From Streptomyces sp. SA15 (GTDB taxonomy: Bacteria > Actinomycetota > Actinomycetes > Streptomycetales > Streptomycetaceae): a stretch of 64,000 nt of DNA. This document shows positions 1-8,775 of the stretch, one piece after another. Each line of letters starts with the position of its first letter. Position 1 is the first letter of the stretch. The DNA lies in the NCBI RefSeq assembly GCF_002291145.1, contig NZ_NTGE01000094.1:1-64000 (forward strand), written 5' to 3'. The notes under the pieces were generated by a model. It saw only the letters and a list, made by a program, of their open reading frames with translations. It did no database searches and was not told where the DNA came from. The translations under genes were made by a program, and so were the position numbers.

Positions 1-1010
1 AGCGCATGATGAACGGCCTGGCGGTTCGCGGGCGGCGCCTCCTCGTAGACCACCGCCGCCATCAGCTGGTGGCGGAAGCGGATCCGCCCGTCCGAGCGCT
101 CGGTGAGCAGGCCCGAGTGCAGCGCCTGGTCCCACGCGACCGCGTCGAGGCCGAGCACTTCACCGGCCTGCCACAGGGTGTTGCGATCACTACGGTCCTC
201 GGCGGCGGCGAGGAGGAGCGCGGTACGGGCGGGTGCGGTCAGCCTCTCGATCCGGGCGCGGAAGGCACGGCGCAGCCGGGGCCCGACGGCGATCCGCTCC
301 CCGGCAAGAGGGTGCGTCGAGATGTCGCCGGCCGCCACGGACGTGGTCAGCTCCTGGAGGGCGAGGGGATTTCCGGCTGCCGCGCGGATCGTGCGGCGGA
401 TCACTGACTCGTCCGCGTGGGGAGCGACGGAACGGGCGAGGAGCCGGGCGTCTTCGTCGCCCAGCTCCCGGACCTCCATGGCCGCCAGTTTCTCCCAGGG
501 GCCGTCGACGGGGTCGTCGTGTCCGGTGAGGAGCACGACCACGGGCTCGTCGCGCAGTCGGCGTGCGGCGAAGGCCAGGCACTGTGCGGATGGCTCGTCG
601 AGCCATTGGGCGTCGTCGGCGATGATGAGCACCGGCCGTTCCTTGGCCAGCTCGCCGACGAGCGTCAGTACGGCCACGCCGATCAGAAACCGGTCCGCCC
701 CGTAACCGCTCATCCCGAGCGCCCCGTTCAAGGCGTTGGCCTGCGGCTGCGGGAGCGTACTGATCCGCTCCGTCACCGGCCACAGCAGTTCCTGCAGCGC
801 GGCGAAGGCCAGCTCCGACTCAAGACGAGTACCGCGACATCTCAAGACGGTGAAGTCCGCGGCGGCTGACTCGGCCACGTATTCGAGCAAGCGGGTCTTA
901 CCGATGCCGGGTTCACCCCACAGCATCAGGACTTCCGCGTCGCCTTGACGGGCAGCGTCAAGGATTTCATCAAGGGTCGCCTGCTCATGGCGCCGTCCGT
1001 ACAGGTCCAT
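1..1010 (-). CDS. LuxR-family (LAL/MalT-type) ATPase regulator, N-terminal part
   Basis: An open minus-strand frame starts at ATG 1010 (MDLYGRRHEQATLDEIL) and runs off the left edge, so only about 336 residues are visible. It shows a Walker A (GEPGIGKT, about residue 32), a Walker B (VLIIADDAQWLD, about residue 133) and following AAA_16 sequence. This is the STAND ATPase half of large LuxR regulators; the C-terminal helix-turn-helix would lie outside the window. No clear Shine-Dalgarno precedes the ATG, yet the same leader plus MDLYGRR is recognisable as a relic at 26.4 kb, which supports this start. It diverges from the enoyl-CoA hydratase gene, with a tandem operator between them. The ligand is unknown. 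Confidence 0.85.
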   Translation of the reverse strand, partial: MDLYGRRHEQATLDEILDAARQGDAEVLMLWGEPGIGKTRLLEYVAESAAADFTVLRCRGTRLESELAFAALQELLWPVTERISTLPQPQANALNGALGMSGYGADRFLIGVAVLTLVGELAKERPVLIIADDAQWLDEPSAQCLAFAARRLRDEPVVVLLTGHDDPVDGPWEKLAAMEVRELGDEDARLLARSVAPHADESVIRRTIRAAAGNPLALQELTTSVAAGDISTHPLAGERIAVGPRLRRAFRARIERLTAPARTALLLAAAEDRSDRNTLWQAGEVLGLDAVAWDQALHSGLLTERSDGRIRFRHQLMAAVVYEEAPPANRQAVHHA

Positions 1011-1087
1011 TTGCTTGAAAGCTTAAAGGGCTGCTGTCGCCGGAGCCACTGCCGGCAACCCGAGTTCAACGACAACAGGCCAAACCT

Positions 1088-1110
1088 TGACGGATACAGT
1101 GACGGATCCG
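1088..1110. promoter_or_regulatory. Tandem operator-like repeat, copy 1 (LuxR leader)
   Basis: Reads TGACGGAT-ACAG-TGACGGATCCG: two TGACGGAT half sites 12 bp apart on the same strand. It lies 78 bp upstream of the LuxR ATG and 130 bp upstream of the hydratase. The same element recurs at 26372-26394, 29750-29772 and 30202-30224. It is inferred to bind a regulator, possibly the LuxR protein itself. Confidence 0.55.
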
Positions 1111-1204
1111 TTTTCCTCGCTTCCTTCGTAGCGTCGGGCGCGTCTGCCAGACCTGGTTCTGGGCGTCGCCTCTGCCGGTTCAGGGCGCCCCGACGAACAC
1201 ACCT

Positions 1205-1223
1205 CCCTGACGAACCGTCAGGG
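1205..1223. promoter_or_regulatory. Palindromic operator before enoyl-CoA hydratase
   Basis: CCCTGACG-AAC-CGTCAGGG is a perfect inverted repeat with 8-bp arms and a 3-bp centre, ending 18 bp before the hydratase ATG. Its position between promoter and start suggests an operator. The TGACG core resembles the half site of the tandem repeat at 1088. Confidence 0.45.
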
Positions 1224-1241
1224 TCACCCTTGGAGCGAACG

Positions 1242-2075
1242 ATGACGCAACCCAGCACGATCAGCGTGGAGCGGCTGACACCAGAAATCCGCAAGATCAC
1301 ATTCTCGAATCCACCGGTGAATCTCATCGTCGGGGAGACCGTGTCCCGACTGCTTGAGGTCGTCACGGAGCTGAGCGAGGACCCGCAGGTTCACGTCGCC
1401 GTCTTCACCAGCAGTACACCCGGCTACTTCTTCAACCACTTCGATCTCGGCCGGGCTACCGACTTCATACCGTCCGATCCGGAGGCGACGCCGGCGTGGA
1501 TCGATCTGGTGATACGGCTGTCCACAGCTCCGTTCATCAGCATCGCGTCCATCCGCGGACGGACCAGGGGCGGCGGGGACGAACTGACCCTGGCCTGCGA
1601 TCTGCGCTACGCCAGCCGCGAGCACGCGGTGTTCGGCCAGCCCGAGGTCGCCGGCGGGATTCTTCCCGGCGGCGGGGGCACAGAACACCTGCCCCGACTC
1701 ATCGGACGGGATCGGGCAATCGAAGCCATCCTCAGCAGCAACGACTACGACGCCGACACGGCAGAACGCTACGGATGGGTGACCCGCACCGTCGCCGACG
1801 CCGAGCTGGACGGCTTCGTGGACGGTATGGCAACCCGGCTGGCGTCTTTCGACAAGGCGGCGCTGGCAGCCGCCAAGGCTCAGGTCAACCGGGCGACGCT
1901 CCCGCCCGATGCCGACCTGCGAGCGGCCTACACGCAATTCCTGACCTCCATGACCTGGCCAGGTCCCCAGGCATTCCAGGCCCAGTTCGAGAAGCTCGCT
2001 GCCGAAAAGGGTCCCGAAGAGCTGGAACTCCGCTTGGGCCACTACCTCGGCATCGCACGTCAGGAGAGTCGGTGA
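1242..2075 (+). CDS. Enoyl-CoA hydratase/isomerase (crotonase) family protein
   Basis: 277 residues from ATG 1242, preceded by TTGGAGCG. An upstream in-frame start is possible, but it would run through the LuxR leader. The crotonase signature is complete: oxyanion-hole sequence IASIRGRTRGGGDELTLACD and FGQPEVAGGILPGGGGTEHL. The two catalytic glutamates of true hydratases are matched by E in GGGDE and E in GQPE, so hydratase chemistry on an enoyl-CoA is plausible. The substrate is not evident. The protein is cytoplasmic. It diverges from the LuxR regulator, suggesting control by it, and no other fatty-acid genes are adjacent. Confidence 0.85.
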   Translation: MTQPSTISVERLTPEIRKITFSNPPVNLIVGETVSRLLEVVTELSEDPQVHVAVFTSSTPGYFFNHFDLGRATDFIPSDPEATPAWIDLVIRLSTAPFISIASIRGRTRGGGDELTLACDLRYASREHAVFGQPEVAGGILPGGGGTEHLPRLIGRDRAIEAILSSNDYDADTAERYGWVTRTVADAELDGFVDGMATRLASFDKAALAAAKAQVNRATLPPDADLRAAYTQFLTSMTWPGPQAFQAQFEKLAAEKGPEELELRLGHYLGIARQESR

Positions 2076-2705
2076 ACACCGCCCGGTGAACACCGACTGC
2101 GAAGACCCGTTCGCGACCAGCGGATGACGGCTCAGGGATCACCTCCAGCTCCACGGTCACAACGGCCTCCACCTGTTCGACACCGACGACCGGCGGGCGG
2201 CCGGTTGTCGAGGCTCGTCGAGGCTCGTCGACCGGATCGTCCAGCCGCTCAGCAAGACCCGTAGCCAAGTACGGACCGTGTTCGCGAAATGTGGAGGTGC
2301 CTGGTGACCTCGACGATGGACGGGAACATCAAAGCGCCGACCCGAACACGCCGGCACACCGCGCACCCCCAGCGCCTGGGCGCGGTTCACCGGCCGAGAC
2401 CAGCGCTCCAGCACAGCCCGCCCGCCCTCACCCACCGCCCGTGACCAGCGGTGTCAGCTTCGGACCGCGACACCGCACGAGCACCCGGCACAAGAACTCA
2501 TGCGAGGCCCGACAACGGCCTGCCTGCAAAGACCAGTGGGGTGGCCACCTTCCACCACCGGGGCCATCCCCGCAAACAGGGCTCGGTCGGCCTGCCGCAC
2601 TGAGGTGTCCAAGTCCGAAGCGGTGCGTGAGGACAGCACCGGGGCCGCCGTCCTTCCCGTAACCCACCCCGCGTTTCCCGGATCTTTTTTCGGATCGCCG
2701 GACGT
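2076..2705. other. Gene-free stretch
   Basis: No reading frame here shows a recognisable protein family or convincing start. A direct repeat of an 11-bp unit (CGAGGCTCGTC) occurs near 2210-2232. The stretch looks like degraded sequence between the hydratase and the first SDR promoter. Confidence 0.4.
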
Positions 2706-2711
2706 GACCAC

Positions 2712-2767
2712 TTGCCATCGACCGACGACCCCCGTATGGTCGTACGAACGTAAGACATACGAACGTA
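2712..2767 (+). promoter_or_regulatory. SDR1 promoter with doubled TACGAACGTA operator
   Basis: The -35 is TTGCCA (2712-2717), then a 17-bp spacer, then the -10 TATGGT (2735-2740), a sigma70/HrdB-type promoter. Two identical TACGAACGTA near-palindromes follow at 2743-2752 and 2758-2767, placed to cover the transcription start. The sequence GACCACTTGCCA around the -35 also precedes the other two paralogous SDR genes (34.2 kb and 28.5 kb). Confidence 0.7.
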
Positions 2768-2789
2768 ATTCAAATCAAGGGAGTTAGTG

Positions 2790-3605
2790 ATGGCAGCAAC
2801 TCGGCCGGTGGCGCTCGTGACAGGTGCCTCATCGGGGATCGGCAAGGAAACGGCCCGCGCCTTCGCCGCGGCGGGTTACGAGGTGATCGGAACCGGCCGC
2901 AAGACCTCCGGACTCACCCCGCCCACCGGTGTGACGTACCTCGATCTCGACGTCGGCAGCGACGACTCGGCAACCGCCGCGGTCGCAAAGGTGATCGACC
3001 GGTTCGGACGCATCGACGTCCTGGTCAACAACGCGGGTATCGGCTCGGCGGGTGCCGTGGAGGAGAACTCCGTCGCCCAGGCCCAGAGCGTCCTGAACAT
3101 CAACGTCCTCGGCGTCATCCGTATGACGAAGGCCGTCCTGCCGCACATGCGCTCCCAGGGTGGCGGACGCGTCATCAACATCTCGTCCGTCCTCGGGGTC
3201 GCCCCCCAGCCCTTCATGGCCCTCTACGTCGCGTCGAAGCACGCCATCGAGGGCTACTCCGAGTCGCTGGACCACGAGGTCCGCGAGCACGGCGTGAGGG
3301 TCCTGATCGTCCAGCCCGCCTATACCAAGACCAGCTTCGACACCAACGCCGCGCAGCCCGACACCCCCCTGCCTCTGTACGCGGAGCGACGGCGCGACTT
3401 CGACGCGATGATCGCGGAGGCGATGGAAAAGGGCGACGACCCCGCCGTCGTCGCCAAGGCGATCGTCACCGCGGCCACCGACAAGAAGCCGAAGCTGCGC
3501 TACACCGCCGGCCCGCTGGCCTCACGCGTCACCACGGCGCGCCGCCTCGTCCCCGCCGGAACGTTCGACAAGCAGATCCGCAAGAACAACCACCTGCCTG
3601 GCTGA
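2790..3605 (+). CDS. Short-chain dehydrogenase/reductase (SDR1)
   Basis: 271 residues from ATG 2790, chosen over GTG 2787 because AGGGAG is then correctly spaced. It is a classical SDR: dinucleotide-binding TGASSGIG (11-18), NNAG (80-83), catalytic Ser at 132-133 and Y146-x-x-x-K150 (YVASK). It should oxidise or reduce a small alcohol or ketone with NAD(P); the substrate is unknown. Two close paralogues lie in the window: a frameshifted copy at 34240-35054 and a diverged copy at 27596-28414. It sits upstream of a secreted lactonase-like propeller and a TetR gene. A TACGAACGTA operator pair overlaps its start site, so TetR control is likely. Confidence 0.9.
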   Translation: MAATRPVALVTGASSGIGKETARAFAAAGYEVIGTGRKTSGLTPPTGVTYLDLDVGSDDSATAAVAKVIDRFGRIDVLVNNAGIGSAGAVEENSVAQAQSVLNINVLGVIRMTKAVLPHMRSQGGGRVINISSVLGVAPQPFMALYVASKHAIEGYSESLDHEVREHGVRVLIVQPAYTKTSFDTNAAQPDTPLPLYAERRRDFDAMIAEAMEKGDDPAVVAKAIVTAATDKKPKLRYTAGPLASRVTTARRLVPAGTFDKQIRKNNHLPG

Positions 3606-3730
3606 TGTTCCGGTCCGGTGACATCCCGGACCTCCGCATCCGGCTTTACGGGCGCCGATACCCCCCGAATGGCTCCGATGTGCCCAGTACCTCCGATGTG
3701 TCCGGTATCTCGGATGTCGCCAAAGGTCCA

Positions 3731-3762
3731 TTGATCAGTCACTCGTTTGATCAGTCACTCGT
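3731..3762 (+). promoter_or_regulatory. Two adjacent copies of a 16-bp operator
   Basis: TTGATCAGTCACTCGT is repeated exactly at 3731-3746 and 3747-3762, just upstream of the ribosome site of the SMP-30-like gene. One further copy (17 bp identical) precedes the MFS gene at 35306-35322. The central TGATCA and the placement suggest a TetR-type operator. Confidence 0.6.
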
Positions 3763-3781
3763 TGATTCACCGAGGAGAGTC

Positions 3782-4873
3782 ATGCAGCAGCAACGCCAGC
3801 ACACGGCCCGGCGCAGTGCACCGAGCGGGAGGCGTTTTCTGAAGAGGAACGCCGGCATCGCGCTGGCGGTCACCGCGACGGCGGCCGTCCTGGTGTCGGC
3901 GCCGTCCGCGTCCGCAGGGACGGGACACTCGGGACCCTCGTACAGCAAGTCGGTTGTCACCGACGTACGGACCGCGGCGTCGTTCGACTTCGACGCCGGC
4001 GAGATCCCCGAGAACCTCTCCGTCACCCGCAACGGCACAATGATCGTTTCCATGCTCGGCAGTTGCGTGGGATGCGAGCGCACCAAGAAGCCGCTGCTGA
4101 TGCAGGTCTCCGCGTCTGGAGAGCGCACGGTGCTCGCCACCGGGCAGGCGGGCGAGGCGATCAGCGGCAACACCGTTGGCGATGACGGCACCGTCTACTA
4201 CAGCGTGTGGGCCCGGGGCGACACGGAAAGGAACGGTGTGTACAAGCTGCTTGAGGACGGTACCTCTCAGCGTATCGCCGCTCTGCCCGGCGACGCGGGC
4301 CCCAACGGGCTGGCCCTCGACCCGACCGGACGCACCCTCTACCTCGCCGACAGCCTCCAGGGCATCATCTACTCCATTCCCGTCTCGGGCGGAACGGCAA
4401 CCCCGTGGCTGACCGGTGCCGCTCTCGAGCGGGTACCGACCGAAGCGGTACAGCTCGGCGCCAACGGGCTCAAGTACCACAACGGCGCCCTGTGGATCAG
4501 CAACTTCAACCAGGGAACACTGCTGCGGGTACGGGTCACCGCCACCGGCGCGCCCGGCCCCATCCAGCGTGTCACGGACGGCCTGCCCAACCTCGACGAC
4601 TTCAGCTTCCCGACCCCCTGGTCCGACGTGCTGATCGCGGCCCAGAACGGCTCCTCCTCGCAGAACGGCCCGGACAGGATCCTGGCCATCTACCCCGACG
4701 GCACCTACAAGCCCGTCCTGACCAGCGCGGACGGTCTCGCCTCGCCCACCGCGACCGCGGTCCGCGGCAACCAGCTGTACATCACCGACGGCGGGCTCCC
4801 CGAGCCCCACGACGCGAAGGTGCAGACCGGGAGGATCAACTTCGCCGCCCTCCTTACCCACGCGGCACACTGA
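3782..4873 (+). CDS. Secreted SMP-30/gluconolactonase-like beta-propeller protein
   Basis: 363 residues from ATG 3782 with GAGGAG upstream. The N-terminus has a basic region (GRRFLKR), a hydrophobic core and a SASA-type cleavage site near residue 42, so it is exported. The twin arginine is close to, but not exactly, the Tat pattern. The mature part carries repeated propeller blades such as PNGLALDPTGRTLYLADS and GANGLKYHNGALWISNF, as in SMP-30/gluconolactonase and strictosidine-synthase-like lactonases. Substrate and hydrolytic activity are inferences. It lies between SDR1 and a TetR gene, is preceded by two exact operator copies, and is followed by a strong terminator. Confidence 0.75.
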   Translation: MQQQRQHTARRSAPSGRRFLKRNAGIALAVTATAAVLVSAPSASAGTGHSGPSYSKSVVTDVRTAASFDFDAGEIPENLSVTRNGTMIVSMLGSCVGCERTKKPLLMQVSASGERTVLATGQAGEAISGNTVGDDGTVYYSVWARGDTERNGVYKLLEDGTSQRIAALPGDAGPNGLALDPTGRTLYLADSLQGIIYSIPVSGGTATPWLTGAALERVPTEAVQLGANGLKYHNGALWISNFNQGTLLRVRVTATGAPGPIQRVTDGLPNLDDFSFPTPWSDVLIAAQNGSSSQNGPDRILAIYPDGTYKPVLTSADGLASPTATAVRGNQLYITDGGLPEPHDAKVQTGRINFAALLTHAAH

Positions 4874-4886
4874 CCTGACCAGGGCA

Positions 4887-4912
4887 GCAGCCGGGGCGCA
4901 GGCCCCGGCTGC
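4887..4912 (+). terminator. Rho-independent-type hairpin after the SMP-30-like gene
   Basis: GCAGCCGGGGC-GCAG-GCCCCGGCTGC is a perfect 11-bp stem with a 4-nt loop. No T-tract follows, as is usual in Streptomyces. It ends only 4 bp before a possible ATG at 4917, which argues for GTG 4932 as the TetR start. Confidence 0.7.
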
Positions 4913-4931
4913 CGCGATGGAGGAACACATC

Positions 4932-5519
4932 GTGCGGTACACGAAAGAACACAAACAACAGACAAAGCAGCGGATCATCGCGACGGCCGGCCGCCGGCTC
5001 AAGCGGGACGGCATCGACGGCTCCGGAGTCGCGACGCTCATGAAGGACGCGGGCCTGACCAACGGCACCCTCTACGCCTACTTCACGTCCAAGGACGAAC
5101 TCGTCACCACCGCGGTCGCCGACCAGATGCGCGCACAGCACGAGAACATCGTCGCGCACGCGGCACCCGGCCGCGCCGGACTCGAACAGATCGTGCGCTG
5201 GTACTTCTCCCCCGAGCAGCGCGACAGCATCGACGACGGCTGCCCCAACGCCGCCCTCCTCGACGAGATCGCACGCTCCACGGATCCCACCAGGCAGGCC
5301 TACACCGACGGCGCGCTGATCCTCATCGACGACTTCGCCGCCCGCCTGGCACCCCACGATCCGCCGTCGGCGCGTCTGAAGGCACTTGGCCTCCTCGGCA
5401 TGATGGCCGGGACCCTGCAGCTCTCCCGTGCCCTGACCGACCGGCAGCTCGCCGACCAACTCCTCGAACAGGGCATCCGCAACGCCCTGGTACTGCTGGA
5501 TGCCGAGCGGCACAACTGA
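4932..5519 (+). CDS. TetR/AcrR-family transcriptional regulator (TetR1)
   Basis: 195 residues from GTG 4932 (VRYTKEHKQQTKQ). GGAGGA is 7 nt upstream, and the paralogue at 22690 starts at the equivalent GTG. The helix-turn-helix is GSGVATLMKDAGLTNGTLYAYFTSKDEL (about 29-56). The ligand domain contains GCPNAALLDEIARS and ends in LLDAERHN. It is very similar along its whole length to TetR2 (22690-23280). The TACGnnCGTA sites before SDR1, SDR2, gtrA and tetR2 are candidate targets of one or both paralogues. Confidence 0.88.
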   Translation: MRYTKEHKQQTKQRIIATAGRRLKRDGIDGSGVATLMKDAGLTNGTLYAYFTSKDELVTTAVADQMRAQHENIVAHAAPGRAGLEQIVRWYFSPEQRDSIDDGCPNAALLDEIARSTDPTRQAYTDGALILIDDFAARLAPHDPPSARLKALGLLGMMAGTLQLSRALTDRQLADQLLEQGIRNALVLLDAERHN

Positions 5520-6086
5520 TACCGGCTGTTCATCGCCCAGGCCGGACAGCTCGGCCGGATCACCGACGAGCAGGCGACGGCTGTCCTGCGGGGTCTTGCG
5601 CCGTCACCCGGGGTGGAGTCGGCGTACCGGGCACGCGGCTACGCGGCCGGCGAGCTGTACGAGCGGATTTACTCCGACTGGCTGTTCGACATGCCCAGCC
5701 TGCACCTGGCCGAAGCGCACACCACCGCCGGCGGCCGGTCCTACCTCTACCAGCTGACCTGGCCGGCCCCGGCCATGGGTGGCGCGTTCGGCGCCTGCCA
5801 CGGGCTGGACGTCGGACTGGTTTTCGGCACCCTGGGCGCAGGTCTCGGCGCGCTCTTGATCGGTGAGCAGCCCCCCGCCGACGCGGTGCTCCTGTCGCAG
5901 TGGATGCAATCCGCGTGGGCGGCCTTCGCCACCACCGGCACTCCCGGCTGGCCCGAGTACGACACCGAACAGCGCCTCACCCAGCTCATCGACACCGAAC
6001 CCGTCGTCACGCCCTACCCGGCCGACACCACCCGCCGCGTTTGGGCGGACCGCACCTTCAACCCCCTTCCACAACGCCCGTCCTGA
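5520..6086 (+). pseudogene. Truncated type-B carboxylesterase (C-terminal part only)
   Basis: An open frame begins immediately after the TetR1 stop (YRLFIAQAGQLGR) and reads about 188 codons of carboxylesterase type B sequence: LYERIYSDWLFDMPSLHLAEAH, SYLYQLTW, the catalytic-His region ACHGLDVGLVFGTL, then QWMQSAWAAFATTGTPGWPEYD. The N-terminal half with the oxyanion hole and GESAG nucleophile elbow is absent, so no triad can form. GTG 5613 could start a fragment, but activity is not expected. The abrupt junction with tetR1 points to a deletion or recombination joint. Confidence 0.8.
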
Positions 6087-6383
6087 CCATCCGCCGACGG
6101 AAGAGCGAGGCCCGGCCGGCTGGGCCCTTCCGCCGGCGGCGCTCCGCCAAGGTTCCGGCGCGGGGACCGTTCGCCCTGCCGGTGATACCGCCACCGCCAC
6201 AACGTCCGATTCTGAACCGGTGGGAACGGCTGCGGCCGCTCTGACTCGGCATCACCAGGATCACCTCGCCCCGTGCCCGCAACAGTGCCCCGGACACGAG
6301 GCAGTCACATGACCGCGGGTCATCGCCTGCCGCCCTTTATTCCCGGACCGATCGACGGTCCCCTTCTCCCTCCGGAGTTCCCC
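6087..6383 (+). other. Spacer without a recognised gene
   Basis: No convincing coding sequence is seen between the esterase fragment and the DoxX-like gene. The frame of the DoxX-like gene stays open back to 6273, but the added residues do not resemble the family. Confidence 0.35.
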
Positions 6384-6734
6384 GTGTTCATCGCCTATGT
6401 CGTCCTCGCTGTCGTGCTGTCCCTGGTGCTGGTCTTCTCTGCCGTTCCCGACATCACCCGCGACCCGAAGATCACAGAGGGGCTCAAGGCGCTCGGGGTG
6501 CCCGACAGCTGGTTCTTGCCGCTTGGCCTGGTCAAGATCGCGGGCGCTCTGGGGCTGCTCGCCGGCATCGCCTACCGACCGTTCGGCATCGCGGCGGCGA
6601 TCGGTGTCGTCCTGTACTTCCTGGGCGCCGTGATCACGCACGTCCGTGGAGGCGACACGAAGGGAATCGGCATCCCGGCCGCCATCCTGCTCCTTGCCGT
6701 GGCGCCGCTGGTGCTGGGGTTCGCGACCGTCTGA
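6384..6734 (+). CDS. DoxX-like small integral membrane protein
   Basis: 116 residues from GTG 6384 (VFIAYVVLAVVLSLVLVFSAV), with GGAG suitably spaced and a length typical of DoxX-like proteins; an upstream start at 6310 would add an unlikely 25 residues. Four hydrophobic segments alternate with short loops, with the family motif around DPKITEGLKALGVPDSW and LVKIAGALGLLAGI. Proteins of this family sit in the cytoplasmic membrane; their function is mostly undefined, with links to redox partners. It stands alone between an esterase fragment and transposase debris. Confidence 0.75.
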   Translation: MFIAYVVLAVVLSLVLVFSAVPDITRDPKITEGLKALGVPDSWFLPLGLVKIAGALGLLAGIAYRPFGIAAAIGVVLYFLGAVITHVRGGDTKGIGIPAAILLLAVAPLVLGFATV

Positions 6735-6804
6735 TCGTGCCGGCAGCAGCCTGGGGAGTCGCCGACCATGACCAGCTGGACGTGACCGCGTTGAGCGGCG
6801 AAGG

Positions 6805-7090
6805 CCCTGCTGGGCTTGCATGGCCTCGGACACCGCCTCGGCGGCGATCGACCGAGGGCTTGTTCCTCCCCAAGAGCTGGGATCCGACCTTGCCGCAGGC
6901 CGATCCCGCCAAGACGGCCCGCCGTGAACGGTGCGGCATCCCGCTGGACGTGGGCCATGTCGAGAAGTGGCAACTGGCCCTGGACATGATCGACGAGACC
7001 TGGTCACGGGGCGTCGAAGTCCCCCTCGCCGTGGCCGACGGCGGCTACGGAGACACCGCAGCCTTCCGGCTCGGCATGGAACCGGGCGCT
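6805..7090 (+). pseudogene. IS701-family transposase fragment
   Basis: Two frames together read SDTASAAID / LFLPKSWDPT, DPAKTARRERCGIPLDVGHVEKWQLALDMIDE and VPLAVADGGYGDTAAFRLGM, typical of the DDE region of IS701 transposases, including the aspartate of VADGGYG. A frameshift occurs near 6860, and both ends of the gene are missing. It marks the left boundary of the intact catabolic locus. Confidence 0.8.
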
Positions 7091-7181
7091 TCGGCCTGGC
7101 GCCGGTGGTGGCAGCAAAACGGTTCAGCAGGTCGGCGCCGACGTTCCGGTCGCCCGGCAGCAACATCCCGGCGCGCGGATG

Positions 7182-7862
7182 TCAAAGTGAGGCCCCGGCG
7201 CACTGGACGAGTTGCTGCCCGGTGATCGCTCCGCCGTCCGGGCCGAGGAGGAACGCGGTCAGGCCGGCGACCTCGTCGGGGGAGACGAACCGGCCGAGGG
7301 GCGGGTGTGCCGGGGGCGTGCGGGCGCGGCCGGGGTCGGACAGCATCGGAGTGTCGGTCGGGCCGGGGGCGATCACGTTGACGGTGATGCCACGGACGGC
7401 CAGCTCCGCGGCCCAGGAGCGCGCGAGCGCGGGCAGGGCGGCCTTGGTCGCGGCGTACTGGCTCTTGCCGGGTACGCCGGTGGCGGTGCGGCTGCCGACG
7501 AGGACCACGCGGGCCCCGTCGGGCAGCCGGTCGGCGAGCGTGTCGACGAGGATCGTGGCGGCCTGGACGTGCACCCGCCACATCAACTCGCCGTCGTCGG
7601 CGGACAGTTCGCCCAGCCGTGCCGAGCGCTGGAGTCCGGCGGCGTGCACGATGGCGTCGGGGGCGGGTACGCCGTCGAGGATCCGGACCAGCGCGGTGGG
7701 CTCGGCCAGATCCGCCGGGAGCCAGGTCAGCCCCGGCGCGGGGACCGGACGGCGGCGGCTGATCCCGGTGACCTGCCATCCCTCCCGCAGCAGGCGACCA
7801 CTGATCGCCTCGCCGATTCCCGAGCTGACGCCGGTGACCAGGGCGTGCCGTGTCTCAGTCAT
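7182..7862 (-). CDS. Short-chain dehydrogenase, third gene of the left catabolic arm
   Basis: 226 residues, ATG 7862 to stop 7182. SDR motifs: TGVSSGIG (10-17), HAAG (73-76), catalytic Ser124 and Y136-x-x-x-K140 (YAATK), with APGPTDTPM after the active site. NAD(P) specificity is not obvious. It follows the DeoR gene by 51 bp on the same strand and probably belongs to one transcript with the kinase/dehydrogenase fusion. In that setting it may oxidise a sugar or sugar acid before phosphorylation. It is not close in sequence to SDR1-3. Confidence 0.88.
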   Translation of the reverse strand: MTETRHALVTGVSSGIGEAISGRLLREGWQVTGISRRRPVPAPGLTWLPADLAEPTALVRILDGVPAPDAIVHAAGLQRSARLGELSADDGELMWRVHVQAATILVDTLADRLPDGARVVLVGSRTATGVPGKSQYAATKAALPALARSWAAELAVRGITVNVIAPGPTDTPMLSDPGRARTPPAHPPLGRFVSPDEVAGLTAFLLGPDGGAITGQQLVQCAGASL

Positions 7863-7913
7863 GGCACACCCGGGCGGCCCGGGTCCCGGCGTGCTCGGCG
7901 CTCTCCGCCAAGG

Positions 7914-8726
7914 TCATGAGGGCGACGTCCGGTGCTCCGGCTCGGTGGACGGCGCCACCTCGGTCAGTACGACCTCCACGCCGCGCCCGCGCAACTCGGC
8001 CACGATCGACGGGTCGGCGCCGTCGTCGGTGACGAGGGTCCAGTCGGCCGGGAGCTTCGCCCAGGCGTGGAAGGGGCGGCGGCCGAGCTTCGCCGCGTGC
8101 GCGAGGACGTACACATGGTCGGCGCGGCGGGCCATCAGTTCCTTCAGCCGCGTCTGGCGCAGGTCGGCCTCGCAGATGCCGTGCTCGGGCGAGATGCCGT
8201 CGGTACCGAGGAAGACCCGGTCGAAGGTCATCCGTTCCAGTGCGGCCTCGGTCAGCGGACCGACGAAGCCCTGGCTCAGCGGCCGCAGAGTGCCGCCGAG
8301 ACACTCGACGTGCACCGTGTCGACGTCGGAGAGTTCCTGAAGGGCCGTCAGCCCCGTGGTCGCGACCGTCAGTTCCTTCGCGGAGCGCAGTTCGTGGGCG
8401 AGGGCGCCCACGGTCGATCCGGCGTCCAGCAGCACCGTCTCACCGGCGCGCACCTCGATGGCGGCGCGGCGCGCGATGGCCCGCTTCTCCTCGAACGCCT
8501 CGCCCGTACGCTGCCGGAGCGACGCCTCGGGATGGGCGGTCAGCGCCATGGCGCCGCCGTAGGTGCGAGCCAGCCGGCCGTCGGCGGTCAGCTTGGCGAG
8601 GTCGCGGCGGATCGTGGAGGGCGTGACACCGAAGCGCTGCGACAACTCCTCGACGCTGGTGAGGCCGGTCGTGGTGGCCACGTACAGGATCCGTTCGCGC
8701 CGGGCCTTGGATCCGAGGGGAGACAT
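7914..8726 (-). CDS. DeoR-family sugar-catabolism regulator
   Basis: 270 residues starting MSPLGSKARRERIL. The N-terminal DeoR helix-turn-helix (TSVEELSQRFGVTPSTIRRDLAKL, about 22-46) is followed by the DeoRC sensor domain with VLLDAGSTVGALAHEL and the DRVFLGTDGIS motif that binds phosphorylated sugars in this family. It lies in the middle of the left arm (49 bp after the kinase fusion, 51 bp before the SDR). It most likely represses this arm and the divergent transporter arm, released by a phosphorylated intermediate; that is inferred from family and position. Confidence 0.9.
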   Translation of the reverse strand: MSPLGSKARRERILYVATTTGLTSVEELSQRFGVTPSTIRRDLAKLTADGRLARTYGGAMALTAHPEASLRQRTGEAFEEKRAIARRAAIEVRAGETVLLDAGSTVGALAHELRSAKELTVATTGLTALQELSDVDTVHVECLGGTLRPLSQGFVGPLTEAALERMTFDRVFLGTDGISPEHGICEADLRQTRLKELMARRADHVYVLAHAAKLGRRPFHAWAKLPADWTLVTDDGADPSIVAELRGRGVEVVLTEVAPSTEPEHRTSPS

Positions 8727-8775
8727 CTGTCGTGGAGTCCTTCTCTGCGCGGACTGCGGACTGCGGGCGGCGGTC

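Noticed and set aside
4917..4931. ATG 4917 as the tetR1 start
   Set aside because: It would begin 4 bp from the terminator hairpin and lacks a ribosome site; the paralogue starts at the equivalent of GTG 4932.
3767..5068. Long open frame of 433 codons on the minus strand
   Set aside because: It is antisense to the SMP-30-like and TetR genes, which have signal peptide, motifs and ribosome sites; long shadow frames are expected at this GC content.
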